From: Aureispira sp964445645
GTDB lineage: Bacteria > Bacteroidota > Bacteroidia > Chitinophagales > Saprospiraceae
DNA: 64,000 nt
Direction: 5' to 3'
Assembly: GCA_964445645.1 (NCBI GenBank)
Contig: CAYULH010000001.1
Location: 62,001 to 126,000 of the forward strand
The first letter of the stretch is position 1. Each line of letters starts with the position of its first letter. Below are positions 55,876 through 64,000 of the stretch, in pieces. The translations under genes were made by a program, and so were the position numbers. The notes under the pieces were generated by a model that searched no databases, was not told the origin of the DNA, and worked only from the letters and a program-made list of their open reading frames with translations.

Positions 55876-55947
55876 TTTGCAATTAACAAAGTTCTAGGTT
55901 TTAATTTTGAAACACCAACCTAACTTTGTTAATTGCAAAACTTTTTT
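55876..55947 (+). terminator. long hairpin terminator after the GT5-like gene
   Basis: Perfect 18-bp outer stem (55876-55893 with 55922-55939), a CT bulge, then a 5-bp inner stem (55896-55900 with 55917-55921), followed by a T run at 55942-55947. Located 20 bp past the stop. Confidence 0.85.
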
Positions 55948-56075
55948 GCAGAATGAGCAATTGTTAAAAATATTGGAAAAGACCAACGCCACCAACAGGC
56001 TACAGCGTTATACTAATCAACAACCCAATTGGACGCTTTCCATATTTTGATACCTTACAAATTCTAACATCAATA

Positions 56076-57416
56076 ATGAAATACATTTCTAGCTCCCTAC
56101 TGTACATAATTGCCTCAGTAGGGCTATTTTCTGCCATTAGTTGTAGTGACTCAAGTGAAATTGGGCTTTCGTTGGTAGAACAAGAACCATCAGATATTGT
56201 GTATACTGATACTTCAACGGTTATTGCTACTACGGTAGATGCACAAGCAGTTACGACCTCTAATAGAACCAGTATGGTTTGTGGTTCTTACAGCACACCC
56301 GATTGGGGCGAATCAAGAGCCTCGACTTACATGAATTTTAGGCTCAGAAATACAGGGGCTACTTTTCCGAACAGCACCTTGGATTCTGTGGTATTGACCT
56401 TGGCCTACGAAACCTTTGGACACTATGGTGACTTTAGAGTTAACAAACCTACTAGTGTTTCGCAAGTATGGGAAGTGGCTCGTATGGTCGATGACTTGCA
56501 GGATGGGGTCGATTACAAATCGGATGTTGTTTTTGGAACAGAAGCTCAATTACTAAAAAGTAATTTTACATTTGAACCCAATGACACGGCCAATGTAACG
56601 GTTGATGGGGTTGAATTGCCACCCCACTTGCGTATTCGCTTAGATGACCAAGCTGGCATTGATTTGGGCAATACATTGCTGAATCCACAGGGGGCTGCTG
56701 CTAATATTTATGCCAGCAATACAGAATTCAAGGATTGGTTTAAGGGCATACACATTCGCCCTGCAGCTAGTAATCCTAGCAATGGAAGTATTATTCGTTT
56801 CAAATCTAAGAATTCACTAACTAAGTTGACCGTTTATTACACGGATACTTCTTCGGGCACACCCGAACAAAAAATCTTTGATTTTTTGACCAATGATGAT
56901 GCAGAAGTAGTAAGTGTGTTTGAACATACACATCCAGTAGAATTAACCGATAATTTACCAACCGATACGGTCGTTCATATACAGGGAATGGATGGTTTGC
57001 ACACCAAAGTAAGCTTCCCTTTTATCCAATCATTGGGGCAGGTAGTTATCAATCGCGCCCAATTAGTTTTTACCTTGGTAGATACAGGATCACTGGAGTA
57101 TCCTAGTCCGTTTCAGATTGTAACCAAAGTCAAAGATGCAGGTGGTAATTTGGTATTGACAGATGATGTAGCCAGTTCTATTGGTAATACACAATCGTAT
57201 TTGATTTTTGGAGGAGGATTGAGTGCCGAGAATAATGGAAGATTGGTGTATTCTATGTCACTTTCGGAGGAGTTGCAAAATATGGTGGAAGGTATTATTC
57301 CTGAGAATGCGGTGTATTTATCTGTTCCCTCGGCTTTAGACCCTGAACGGGGGATATTATACAACGAACGGGGCAGGTTTGCTGCCAAATTATTGCTGAC
57401 TTATACCCGTTACTAA
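56076..57416 (+). CDS. DUF4270-family lipoprotein
   Basis: A 446-residue exported lipoprotein. The signal MKYISSSLLYIIASVGLFSAISC ends in a lipobox Cys (residue 23), followed by the family-typical SDSSEIGLSLVEQEP. The body is beta-rich, with LDSVVLTLAYETFGHYGD early and a conserved end (AKLLLTYTRY). DUF4270 proteins are restricted to Bacteroidota and their function is not known. In this phylum the gene is repeatedly found next to glmS and a glycogen-synthase-like gene, the order seen here, which hints at an envelope or amino-sugar role. glmS starts 119 bp downstream. Confidence 0.85.
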   Translation: MKYISSSLLYIIASVGLFSAISCSDSSEIGLSLVEQEPSDIVYTDTSTVIATTVDAQAVTTSNRTSMVCGSYSTPDWGESRASTYMNFRLRNTGATFPNSTLDSVVLTLAYETFGHYGDFRVNKPTSVSQVWEVARMVDDLQDGVDYKSDVVFGTEAQLLKSNFTFEPNDTANVTVDGVELPPHLRIRLDDQAGIDLGNTLLNPQGAAANIYASNTEFKDWFKGIHIRPAASNPSNGSIIRFKSKNSLTKLTVYYTDTSSGTPEQKIFDFLTNDDAEVVSVFEHTHPVELTDNLPTDTVVHIQGMDGLHTKVSFPFIQSLGQVVINRAQLVFTLVDTGSLEYPSPFQIVTKVKDAGGNLVLTDDVASSIGNTQSYLIFGGGLSAENNGRLVYSMSLSEELQNMVEGIIPENAVYLSVPSALDPERGILYNERGRFAAKLLLTYTRY

Positions 57417-57535
57417 TTCAGGGGATGTAGTTATGGCCAGAATATTGGGCAATAGGCATAATCTATGTACTTTTGTTGCTCAATTATTTTTATCTATTGA
57501 GTTGCACCAACTCATTCTATTTTAAACCATAAATT

Positions 57536-59380
57536 ATGTGTGGAATTGTTGCTTATATTGGCTCCAGAGACGCTTATGACATTCTTATCAAAGGATTACA
57601 ACGCCTAGAATACAGAGGTTATGATAGCGCAGGCATTGCATTATTGCAAGAGAACAATAACTTAAAAGTCTATAAGAAAAAAGGAAAGGTCAAGGATTTG
57701 ACAGATTTTATAGAGGGCAACAATATTTCTGGAAATGTAGGCATGGGACATACACGTTGGGCAACACATGGCGAGCCCAATGATATTAATGCACACCCAC
57801 ATTTATCGGGCAATGGTCGTCTTTCTATTATTCACAATGGTATCATTGAAAATTATGAAGCCCTAAAAACGGCATTGATTAATGAAGGGCACCGCTTTAC
57901 TTCTGATACAGATACAGAGATTTTGATACATCTGATTGAGGCGATCCAAGAACGAGATAAAGTAGGTTTGGAGGAAGCTGTTCGCATCGCTTTGACAAAG
58001 GTAGTGGGGGCTTATGCTATTGTAGTAATGAGCCAAGAAGAGCCAGATTGTATTGTAGCGGCACGCAAAGGTAGTCCTTTGGTGGTTGGTATTGGAGAAA
58101 AGGAATTTTTCTTAGCTTCAGATGCTTCCCCAATTGTAGAATACACCAAAAATGTAGTGTACATCAAGGAGGAAGAAATTGTATCTTTATATAGATCAGG
58201 CGAATTGCACCTCAAAACAATTGCCAACGAAACCAAAACACCCTTCATTGAGCAGTTGGATATTGAGATTGAAGCAATCGAAAAAGGTGGCTATGAGCAT
58301 TATATGCTCAAGGAAATTCACCAACAACCCACCACTATGGCCGATGCCATGCGTGGAAGATTGAGTGTGCAGAAAGGATTGATTACACTAGGAGGGGTGA
58401 TTGAGTTTGAAAATCGTATCAAGCAAGCGGATCGTTTGATTATTGTAGCTTGTGGCACCTCTTGGATTGCTGGTTTGATTGGAGAATATCTATTTGAAGA
58501 TTTGGCTCGTATTCCTACTGAGGTAGAATATGGCTCGGAGTTCCGCTATAGAAATCCAATTATTACGAGCAAAGATGTGGTGATTGCTATTTCTCAATCG
58601 GGAGAAACTGCCGATACTTTGGCAGCATTGGATTTGGCCACTGAAAAAGAAGCCCTGACGTATGGTATTTGTAATGTGGTTGGCTCTTCTATTGCTCGTG
58701 TAACAGATGCTGGTTCGTACATTCATGCAGGGCCAGAAATTGGCGTAGCCTCTACCAAGGCATTTACAGGTCAGGTTACTTTATTAACCCTAATGGCGTT
58801 GCAATTGGCCAATAATAGAGGGACTATTTCACAGTCGTACTATTTCCAGTTGCTCAATGAATTGGATACCTTGCCTGCCAAACTAAAAAAAGTAGTAGAG
58901 CAGGATAGCAAGATCAAGTATATTGCCCAATTGTGGAAAGATGCCGAAAATGCACTCTATTTGGGTCGAGGCTACAATTTCCCGATTGCACTAGAAGGAG
59001 CACTCAAACTCAAAGAAATTTCGTATATTCACGCAGAAGGATACCCTGCTGCTGAAATGAAACATGGCCCTATTGCCTTGATTGATGAAAATATGCCGGT
59101 GGTTATTATTGCAACAAGTGGTAGTACCCGCGAAAAAATCATCAGTAATATTCAAGAGGTCAAGGCACGCAAAGGAAAGGTATTGGCCATTATTACAGAA
59201 GGGGACGAACAAATTCCAGCTATTGCTGACCATGTTATCGAAATACCCGAAACAGCAGAACCACTAGTTCCCTTACTTTCCGTTATACCATTACAATTAC
59301 TAGCCTATCATATTGCTGTTTTGAGAGGTTGCAATGTGGATCAGCCACGCAACTTAGCCAAATCTGTTACGGTAGAATAA
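57536..59380 (+). CDS. glmS: glutamine-fructose-6-phosphate aminotransferase (isomerizing)
   Basis: Makes glucosamine 6-phosphate from fructose 6-phosphate and glutamine, the first step of peptidoglycan and LPS amino-sugar synthesis. 614 residues, normal length. Cys2 in MCGIVAYIG is the N-terminal nucleophile of the glutaminase. HTRWATHGEPNDINAHPH and the GNVGMGHTRW block belong to that domain. Two SIS isomerase domains follow, with CGTSWIAG, ISQSGETADT, EIGVASTKAFTGQ and the C-terminal DQPRNLAKSVTVE. No glmS ribozyme-like structure was noticed upstream. DUF4290 follows 15 bp later. Confidence 0.97.
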   Translation: MCGIVAYIGSRDAYDILIKGLQRLEYRGYDSAGIALLQENNNLKVYKKKGKVKDLTDFIEGNNISGNVGMGHTRWATHGEPNDINAHPHLSGNGRLSIIHNGIIENYEALKTALINEGHRFTSDTDTEILIHLIEAIQERDKVGLEEAVRIALTKVVGAYAIVVMSQEEPDCIVAARKGSPLVVGIGEKEFFLASDASPIVEYTKNVVYIKEEEIVSLYRSGELHLKTIANETKTPFIEQLDIEIEAIEKGGYEHYMLKEIHQQPTTMADAMRGRLSVQKGLITLGGVIEFENRIKQADRLIIVACGTSWIAGLIGEYLFEDLARIPTEVEYGSEFRYRNPIITSKDVVIAISQSGETADTLAALDLATEKEALTYGICNVVGSSIARVTDAGSYIHAGPEIGVASTKAFTGQVTLLTLMALQLANNRGTISQSYYFQLLNELDTLPAKLKKVVEQDSKIKYIAQLWKDAENALYLGRGYNFPIALEGALKLKEISYIHAEGYPAAEMKHGPIALIDENMPVVIIATSGSTREKIISNIQEVKARKGKVLAIITEGDEQIPAIADHVIEIPETAEPLVPLLSVIPLQLLAYHIAVLRGCNVDQPRNLAKSVTVE

Positions 59381-59395
59381 GAACTAACAAATTAT

Positions 59396-60133
59396 ATGAG
59401 TGATAATACACTAAACAACGCCAAGAGAATGGCGGATTACAACACCCAAAAAGATCAATTGCTGATTCGTGAATACGGACGCAATACCCAAAACTTAATC
59501 AATCACGCCAAGACTATTGAAGATAAAGCAGAGCGGCAGGCTTATGTAGAGGAAATCGTGCGTTTGATTATGACCATGCACCCACATACCAGAAATGTAG
59601 ATGATTATGAGCTTAAAATCTGGTCACATGTCTTAAAAATGGCAGATTACGATTTGGATGTGGACGAACCTGCAAATTTGCCCGATGCTCGTGCACGCCG
59701 CAAACCAGACAAGGTAAGTTACCCTGTTAATACACGCCGTCTGCGCCATTATGGAGCCAATGTACGCACCATGATCGAAAAGGCAAAGCAGATGGAGGAC
59801 AAAGAACAACAAGAGGCGTATATAGCAGTGATTGGGGCTTACATGAAAATGTCTTACAAAGCTTGGAATAGAGAAAGTGTGCAAGATGAAGTTATTTATG
59901 AGGAATTTGCCAAATTATCTAGGGGAGAATTAAAAATACCTGAAGGAACAAATTTAGATTCCCTAATTTCTCCCAAAAAGAAAAAAACAGGCGGCAATAG
60001 TGGTTCTAGTACCAATACCTCCACTACTACTATACGCGGCAAACGCCGTAGCAGCAAAAGCTCGTCTAAACCTAAGAAAAAAACAAGCAAACGCAGCTCT
60101 AGCTCCAAAAGCCAGCGCAGTAGAAAACGCTAG
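59396..60133 (+). CDS. DUF4290-family protein with basic Ser/Lys/Arg tail
   Basis: A 245-residue cytosolic protein. Residues 1-180 match the DUF4290 pattern: YNTQKDQLLIREYGRNTQNLINHA, then MHPHTRNVDDYELKIWSHVLKMADYDLDVD. Near 108-145 the RRLRHYGANVRTMIEKAKQMED segment repeats the first motif, so the domain looks like an internal duplication of two helical halves. From ~195 the tail is Ser/Thr/Lys/Arg-rich with many RS and KS pairs, which could bind nucleic acid or ribosomes (inference). The function of the family is unknown. It is 15 bp after glmS, so co-transcribed. Confidence 0.87.
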   Translation: MSDNTLNNAKRMADYNTQKDQLLIREYGRNTQNLINHAKTIEDKAERQAYVEEIVRLIMTMHPHTRNVDDYELKIWSHVLKMADYDLDVDEPANLPDARARRKPDKVSYPVNTRRLRHYGANVRTMIEKAKQMEDKEQQEAYIAVIGAYMKMSYKAWNRESVQDEVIYEEFAKLSRGELKIPEGTNLDSLISPKKKKTGGNSGSSTNTSTTTIRGKRRSSKSSSKPKKKTSKRSSSSKSQRSRKR

Positions 60134-60186
60134 TAGGGGCGTATAGCATACGCCCCACTAGCGAAGTACAGCATATACCCCTACTA
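60131..60186. repeat. nested palindromic element (REP-like)
   Basis: A 9-bp perfect hairpin (60136-60144 with 60148-60156, AGC loop) lies inside a wider inverted repeat whose outer 9-bp arms are 60131-60139 and 60178-60186; the two pairings are alternatives. The element starts on the stop codon of the DUF4290 gene and is GC-rich against its surroundings, like dispersed intergenic palindromes. Confidence 0.6.
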
Positions 60187-60216
60187 CCTTAGATCGCTTT
60201 GCAAAGGTCAAGAAAT

Positions 60217-60253
60217 AACAAAAGCTACTTCTAAACTAGAGGTAGCTTTTGTT
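60217..60253 (+). terminator. Rho-independent terminator after the glmS-DUF4290 unit
   Basis: 16-bp stem (60217-60232 with 60238-60253, one G-U), 5-nt loop, T-rich right arm; 36 bp before pabB. Confidence 0.8.
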
Positions 60254-60288
60254 GTCTTAACGTAGCATTAGAAGTTTTAGAGTCTATT

Positions 60289-61587
60289 ATGAAAAAAGTA
60301 CTTTCCCCAATAGAACAGCAAATTTTTAAGCAAAAAGCACTGCTTTGGGGACAAAAGCAAGATGAAGTGTGCTGCTGCTTGGATAGCAACCACTACAAAG
60401 GTGATCCTTATGGGAATTATGCCTTTGTATTGGCCGTAGGGGCAGCGCATCAACTAGAATTGAGAAAAGCAAAAGGAGCCTTTGAGCAGCTAAGAAACTT
60501 TGCCAAGGCGCAACAAGATTGGTTGTTTGGCTATTTGAGTTATGAACTAAAAGACGATGTAGAAGCTTTACGCTCTAATAATTTAGCGACACAAAATTTT
60601 CCTTTATTGCATTTCTTTGCACCCCGCTATTTGATTTTGATACATTATAATGGTGTTTTAGAAGTACAATCCAAACATGAACCTGCTGAACAAATCATAG
60701 AAGCCATACAAGCACAGAAATATTTGGAACAGCCTTGGAAAGCAGTTCATCTAAGGCCCAGAATGTCTAAAGCAAGGTATCTGGAAACAGTAAAGACCAT
60801 ACAAGAACACATTGCAGCAGGAGATGTGTACGAACTCAATTTTTGTCAAGAATTTTTTGCTGAGAATTGTTTGTTGGACCCCATAACAGCCTATAACCGT
60901 CTTAATGCTATTGCTCAGACCCCTTTTGCGGCTTATTATCAGCATCAAAATTATTATGCACTATGTGGAAGCCCCGAACGGTTTTTGTGCAAGCGTGGGC
61001 AGCAATTGATTGCCCAACCCATCAAAGGAACTATTCGCCGAGGGCAAGACCCTGTGGAAGATGAAGCATTGAGAGAACAATTGAGACAAAGTGAAAAAGA
61101 TAGAGCCGAGAATGTAATGATTGTAGATTTGATGCGAAATGACTTGACCAAGGTTTGTACCACAGGCAGCATACAAGTGAAGGAATTGTTTGGAGTGTAT
61201 AGTTTTGAACGGGTTTCGCAGATGATTTCAACGGTAATAGGCACCTTACAACCAAAACGGCACTGGACCGAAGCCCTAGAGGCTACTTTTCCTATTGGTT
61301 CTATGACGGGCGCACCCAAGGTAAGCAGTTTGGAATTGATTGAGCAATACGAAACCGTTGCACGTGGTTTGTATGCTGGAACCATAGGCTATGTTACCCC
61401 CACAGGCGATTTTGATTTTAATGTTGTTATTCGCTCGCTTTTGTATGATGCTTCGTCCCAATACCTCTCGTGCCAAGTGGGAGGAGCTATTGTGTTTGAC
61501 TCTCAAGCTCTTGCCGAATACGAAGAATGCTTGCTCAAGGCACAAACAATTTTGGCAGCACTAGAGGGTACCTTGCAGGAAACATAA
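60289..61587 (+). CDS. pabB: aminodeoxychorismate synthase component I (PabB-like)
   Basis: A 432-residue chorismate-binding enzyme of the anthranilate synthase I / PabB / isochorismate synthase superfamily. The C-terminal catalytic half is intact: MSKARYLETVKTIQEHIAAGDVYELNFCQ, PERFL, QPIKGTIRRG, ENVMIVDLMRNDLTKVC and TFPIGSMTGAPKVSSLELI. YELNFCQ and PIKGTIRRG favour PabB over TrpE. It converts chorismate and ammonia to 4-amino-4-deoxychorismate for folate. The glutaminase and lyase partners are not in the window. The stop lies 23 bp from the convergent SH3b gene. Confidence 0.9.
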   Translation: MKKVLSPIEQQIFKQKALLWGQKQDEVCCCLDSNHYKGDPYGNYAFVLAVGAAHQLELRKAKGAFEQLRNFAKAQQDWLFGYLSYELKDDVEALRSNNLATQNFPLLHFFAPRYLILIHYNGVLEVQSKHEPAEQIIEAIQAQKYLEQPWKAVHLRPRMSKARYLETVKTIQEHIAAGDVYELNFCQEFFAENCLLDPITAYNRLNAIAQTPFAAYYQHQNYYALCGSPERFLCKRGQQLIAQPIKGTIRRGQDPVEDEALREQLRQSEKDRAENVMIVDLMRNDLTKVCTTGSIQVKELFGVYSFERVSQMISTVIGTLQPKRHWTEALEATFPIGSMTGAPKVSSLELIEQYETVARGLYAGTIGYVTPTGDFDFNVVIRSLLYDASSQYLSCQVGGAIVFDSQALAEYEECLLKAQTILAALEGTLQET

Positions 61588-61610
61588 GTTGGTCTTGGTT
61601 CACTATCCTA

Positions 61611-62885
61611 TTATCCCTCTAGCAATGTACTGATTATTTTTTGTTGTGTTCTACCAATCGTAGAAGAGTAAACCCAGTCATTTTGTTCCAACACCGTAAC
61701 ATATTCTTGAAAAGTACGTCCGATTTTTGAATCAGGATAATTTTCTGTAATGTGCAAATAGGCTTCTTGGTATTCGGCTTTCAACTGTTCCGTAGTCTTG
61801 TCAAAGGCAGGATTAGAAGGGCTGCCTTGAAGCAAAATCGTCAATTGTCTGTTCAGGCGTTTTTTGGCATTAGAATACCACATAAAATCAGGATAAGTAG
61901 CCACAAAATAATTCCAAGACAAGACCCAACGTGCTAGTTCCTTGGGTGTAATAACCAACTCATTGTGTTGCCACCAAAAATTAGGCACTTCCAGTTGGTA
62001 TTGGTTCATAAAAGCACGCATAGGCGTAGAGACTTCTCGATAAAAAACACGGTATAAAAAATCAACATCTTCTACAATAACTACCTTATCATTGTCCAAG
62101 CCAAAATTAAATCCATTATCAGCCAATTCTTGAGTGAACAAATCACGCTTCATGTAAGCCCGTTTATAGCGTTTGATTTCTGTTTTTAAATGTTGATAAT
62201 CGCCAAGTGGACGTTGTTGCAAATTGGACAATACCTTGTCGTACAATTTTCTAAATGCAGCATAAGCCGCATCATGGGTGCGTTTGGTGCTGCGATCTAC
62301 CAAAATAGCCTTGTAACGGGCAATGGCAGTAGAGATACTGCTTGGGCGTTGGGCATCCAATTGCTGCAAAAAATCTTGATAGCTTTGGAGCAAGCGCTGA
62401 TCAATCACTTGTTTCTCCTCTTCTTCCTTATTCGTGATAAGCAAATTAGATTGTTGTTGATTGGCCGCTTCCAACAAGGCTGCTGTCTCCTTTTGAGTAA
62501 TTATTTTTTTATTGGTTTTTTCATCCAAGAATTCTACAAAAGCAGCATAAACCCAGCCTTCTTGGCCTTCCTCTGTTAGAATTTTGTACCAATGGCTATT
62601 GTACTCTTGTCGGTTGTGGGTAATGGTGGTTGTAAATTGAGTGCTGTCGTGTAAAAACTCTACCAAGCTAGATTCTTGCAAGATTTGCAACACAGCTCCT
62701 TCCAAATCAGGGGTCTGACGCATACGAAGACGAGTAGTTTTTGTACGCATAAAACGTCTAGGAGTAGGAGTAATAGCCATACTGTCTGTTGTCGGAACAA
62801 CTGTTGGTGTTTCGGCTTCTTGACAAGCAGAAAAATTGATTACAAAAGCAAGAAAAATAAAACTGACACAAGAAAAAAAACGCAT
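61611..62885 (-). CDS. SH3b-domain lipoprotein
   Basis: A 424-residue exported lipoprotein. The signal MRFFSCVSFIFLAFVINFSAC ends in a lipobox (FSAC), followed by a Thr/Pro linker. A bacterial SH3 domain spans ~50-125 (RLRMRQTPDLEGAVLQIL...HWYKILTEEGQEGWVYAAFVEFL), a fold that usually binds peptidoglycan. The rest (130-424) is helical and unrecognised, with RAFMNQYQLEVPNFWWQHNELVIT and conserved-looking TTEQLKAEYQEAYLHI. Likely a cell-wall-associated sensor or scaffold. Transcribed alone, divergent from the gene at 63261. Confidence 0.82.
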   Translation of the reverse strand: MRFFSCVSFIFLAFVINFSACQEAETPTVVPTTDSMAITPTPRRFMRTKTTRLRMRQTPDLEGAVLQILQESSLVEFLHDSTQFTTTITHNRQEYNSHWYKILTEEGQEGWVYAAFVEFLDEKTNKKIITQKETAALLEAANQQQSNLLITNKEEEEKQVIDQRLLQSYQDFLQQLDAQRPSSISTAIARYKAILVDRSTKRTHDAAYAAFRKLYDKVLSNLQQRPLGDYQHLKTEIKRYKRAYMKRDLFTQELADNGFNFGLDNDKVVIVEDVDFLYRVFYREVSTPMRAFMNQYQLEVPNFWWQHNELVITPKELARWVLSWNYFVATYPDFMWYSNAKKRLNRQLTILLQGSPSNPAFDKTTEQLKAEYQEAYLHITENYPDSKIGRTFQEYVTVLEQNDWVYSSTIGRTQQKIISTLLEG

Positions 62886-63260
62886 AGAGTAGTAGTTATA
62901 TCATGGTATACAAAGGTGTAACACCATCTGTCACAGTAGAGCTGTTTTATCAAAAAAAAATGAATACACAAAGTAGGGCTCTTGTTCAACAAATGGAAAG
63001 ATTGGCTCCATAAAGCAATAATAAAGTTATCATTAGGTCGTTAAAAGTGTATAGAACGCTTATTTTAGGATTGAAGTGGTCATGCTTGGGTTTGTACTTA
63101 TGAATACCAATTCATACCATTACCAACAAAGCCAACCAATTCCTAGAAAAAACTAATATACTTGCGAAAATTCCTTGCAAAACTAGGCTGAATGTTGTAA
63201 CTTGTCATAGTACAAGCATTTCTTGTAGCACCATTTTTTATTCTATTTAATTGATAAGTT
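62886..63260. other. divergent intergenic region SH3b lipoprotein / unknown gene
   Basis: 375 bp without a gene. Promoter candidate on the plus strand at 63175-63204; nothing clear on the minus strand. Confidence 0.45.
63175..63204 (+). promoter_or_regulatory. promoter candidate for the partial gene at 63261
   Basis: TTG at 63175-63177 and TAACTTG at 63198-63204 with a 20-nt spacer, the same arrangement as the radA candidate. 57 bp before the ATG. Confidence 0.45.
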
Positions 63261-64000
63261 ATGTCTTTTACTAATCCAATTACTATACAGAAGTTAAGCG
63301 TAATAAAGCTGAACATGTACTTGAGAACATTGGCAGCTATTTTAACAAAGAAGTTTGAAGATGGGCAAACCGTTCCTTTCTCGTTGATACTGAACCATGT
63401 TTATAATGGATTAGACGAAAGTAGAAGTGCAAAAATACCTTTCTTATTGTTGGGTAATCTCAAAGGTGGAGAAAGTACTTGGAAGAAATTTAGAGAGACA
63501 GCACTAGAGGGCGGCAAGAAACAAAAAGACTTCATGTTGGTTGGAGATTGTACGCTCCAAGGCAAGACATTGGTATTCGATGTCAATAAAAGCAAAGGAC
63601 TGAACAAAATATCGCCCAAGGTAAAAGCACGCCTAGAAAATGTACTCAAAAAAATTGATTCAGAATATGCAATCAGCTTTACGGATGTTGCCGTAGAAGA
63701 GGGCGATGCTCCAAATACAGCTACTACAGCAGCAGCAGCAGGAGCCACTGCCACCACAACTGCTGATGATTCGGATAAAGAAATGTCGGCTGCAGCACAA
63801 AAAGCAATTGACGATTATAAGAAAGAAGAAACCGAAAAAGCGAACAAACTCAGTGAGTACATCACTAAGTTAACCGCAATGTTTAAGAACGACTTGCAAA
63901 AAATTGCCCAAAATGTAGATAACGACCGTGTAACAGGTTCCGATATCAAGGCCATTAAAGAAATTAATGCCATGTATGCGGACACCGTAAACTTCTACAA
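63261..64000 (+). CDS. unrecognised protein, 3' end outside window
   Basis: An open frame from ATG 63261 (MSFTNPITIQKLSVIKLNMY) with no stop to the right edge, so at least 246 residues. I do not recognise the family. Visible features: a ~145-residue first part of mixed helix and strand (LRTLAAILTKKFEDGQ, IPFLLLGNLKGGESTW, DFMLVGDCTLQGKTLVFDV), an Ala/Thr-rich linker (about residues 152-168), then charged helices rich in Lys/Glu (KEETEKANKLSEYITKLTAM) that may form a coiled coil. No signal peptide or membrane segment, so probably cytosolic. Codon use resembles its neighbours. A promoter candidate lies 57 bp upstream. Confidence 0.75.
   Translation, partial: MSFTNPITIQKLSVIKLNMYLRTLAAILTKKFEDGQTVPFSLILNHVYNGLDESRSAKIPFLLLGNLKGGESTWKKFRETALEGGKKQKDFMLVGDCTLQGKTLVFDVNKSKGLNKISPKVKARLENVLKKIDSEYAISFTDVAVEEGDAPNTATTAAAAGATATTTADDSDKEMSAAAQKAIDDYKKEETEKANKLSEYITKLTAMFKNDLQKIAQNVDNDRVTGSDIKAIKEINAMYADTVNFY

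Noticed and set aside
57417..57535. glmS ribozyme upstream of glmS
   Set aside because: The 119 bp between DUF4270 and glmS lacks the ribozyme core, and this element is mostly known from Firmicutes.

Overview
The window comes from an AT-rich genome of the phylum Bacteroidota, most likely a Saprospira/Aureispira-type member. The evidence is type IX secretion (T9SS) sorting domains of both type A (2068-5010) and type B (30100-42531), a PorP/SprF membrane protein, the lineage-typical families DUF4270 and DUF4290, and promoter-like TAnnTTTG boxes upstream of several genes instead of sigma70-type elements. The genus is an inference from gene style, not shown directly. No rRNA, tRNA, CRISPR array or insertion sequence was seen.

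Layout. 1-2060: the end of a class-3 lipase and a YejK/NdpA-type nucleoid-associated protein. 2068-5010: a secreted beta-propeller protein with a type A sorting tail. 5305-13006: housekeeping DNA metabolism (radA, a metallo-beta-lactamase-fold hydrolase, a DnaQ-like exonuclease, an LRR protein, an HI0933-type flavoprotein, priA). 13007-14408: a 1.4 kb gene-free AT-rich stretch with a possible small transcript and a cluster of TGTCAC motifs, ahead of a COG0523 (CobW-like) GTPase. 14409-17201: the GTPase, a GNAT acetyltransferase and an aldo/keto reductase. 17266-19480: a two-gene ATPase + RloB module resembling the AbiL anti-phage system. 19636-24800: a MOSC protein, gpsA, a von Willebrand A lipoprotein, a DCC-family protein and rmuC.

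25198-46328 is the accessory heart of the window. An envelope TPR-CHAT (caspase-like) protein is followed 3 bp later by an OmpA-domain protein. Next come a structured leader or small RNA, a 12.4 kb gene for a giant T9SS type B adhesin with about 33 Ig-like repeats, its PorP/SprF partner, and a TPR-PD40-OmpA protein, closed by a strong terminator. By analogy with SprB/SprF, the last three genes probably form a secretion and cell-surface display cassette.

46668-62885 returns to core metabolism: polyprenyl diphosphate synthase, inositol-monophosphatase family, inorganic pyrophosphatase, a large SNF2-family ATPase with panC, a GT5-like half-length glycogen synthase, DUF4270 lipoprotein, glmS, DUF4290, pabB and an SH3b lipoprotein. 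An unrecognised gene begins at 63261 and runs off the right edge.

Start codons were moved inward from the longest open frame for radA, the exonuclease, rloB, gpsA, the CHAT gene, the adhesin, the PD40-OmpA gene, panC and the GT5-like gene, where a signal peptide or family N-terminus clearly begins later. All functional calls rest on motifs recognised by eye; no database search was run.
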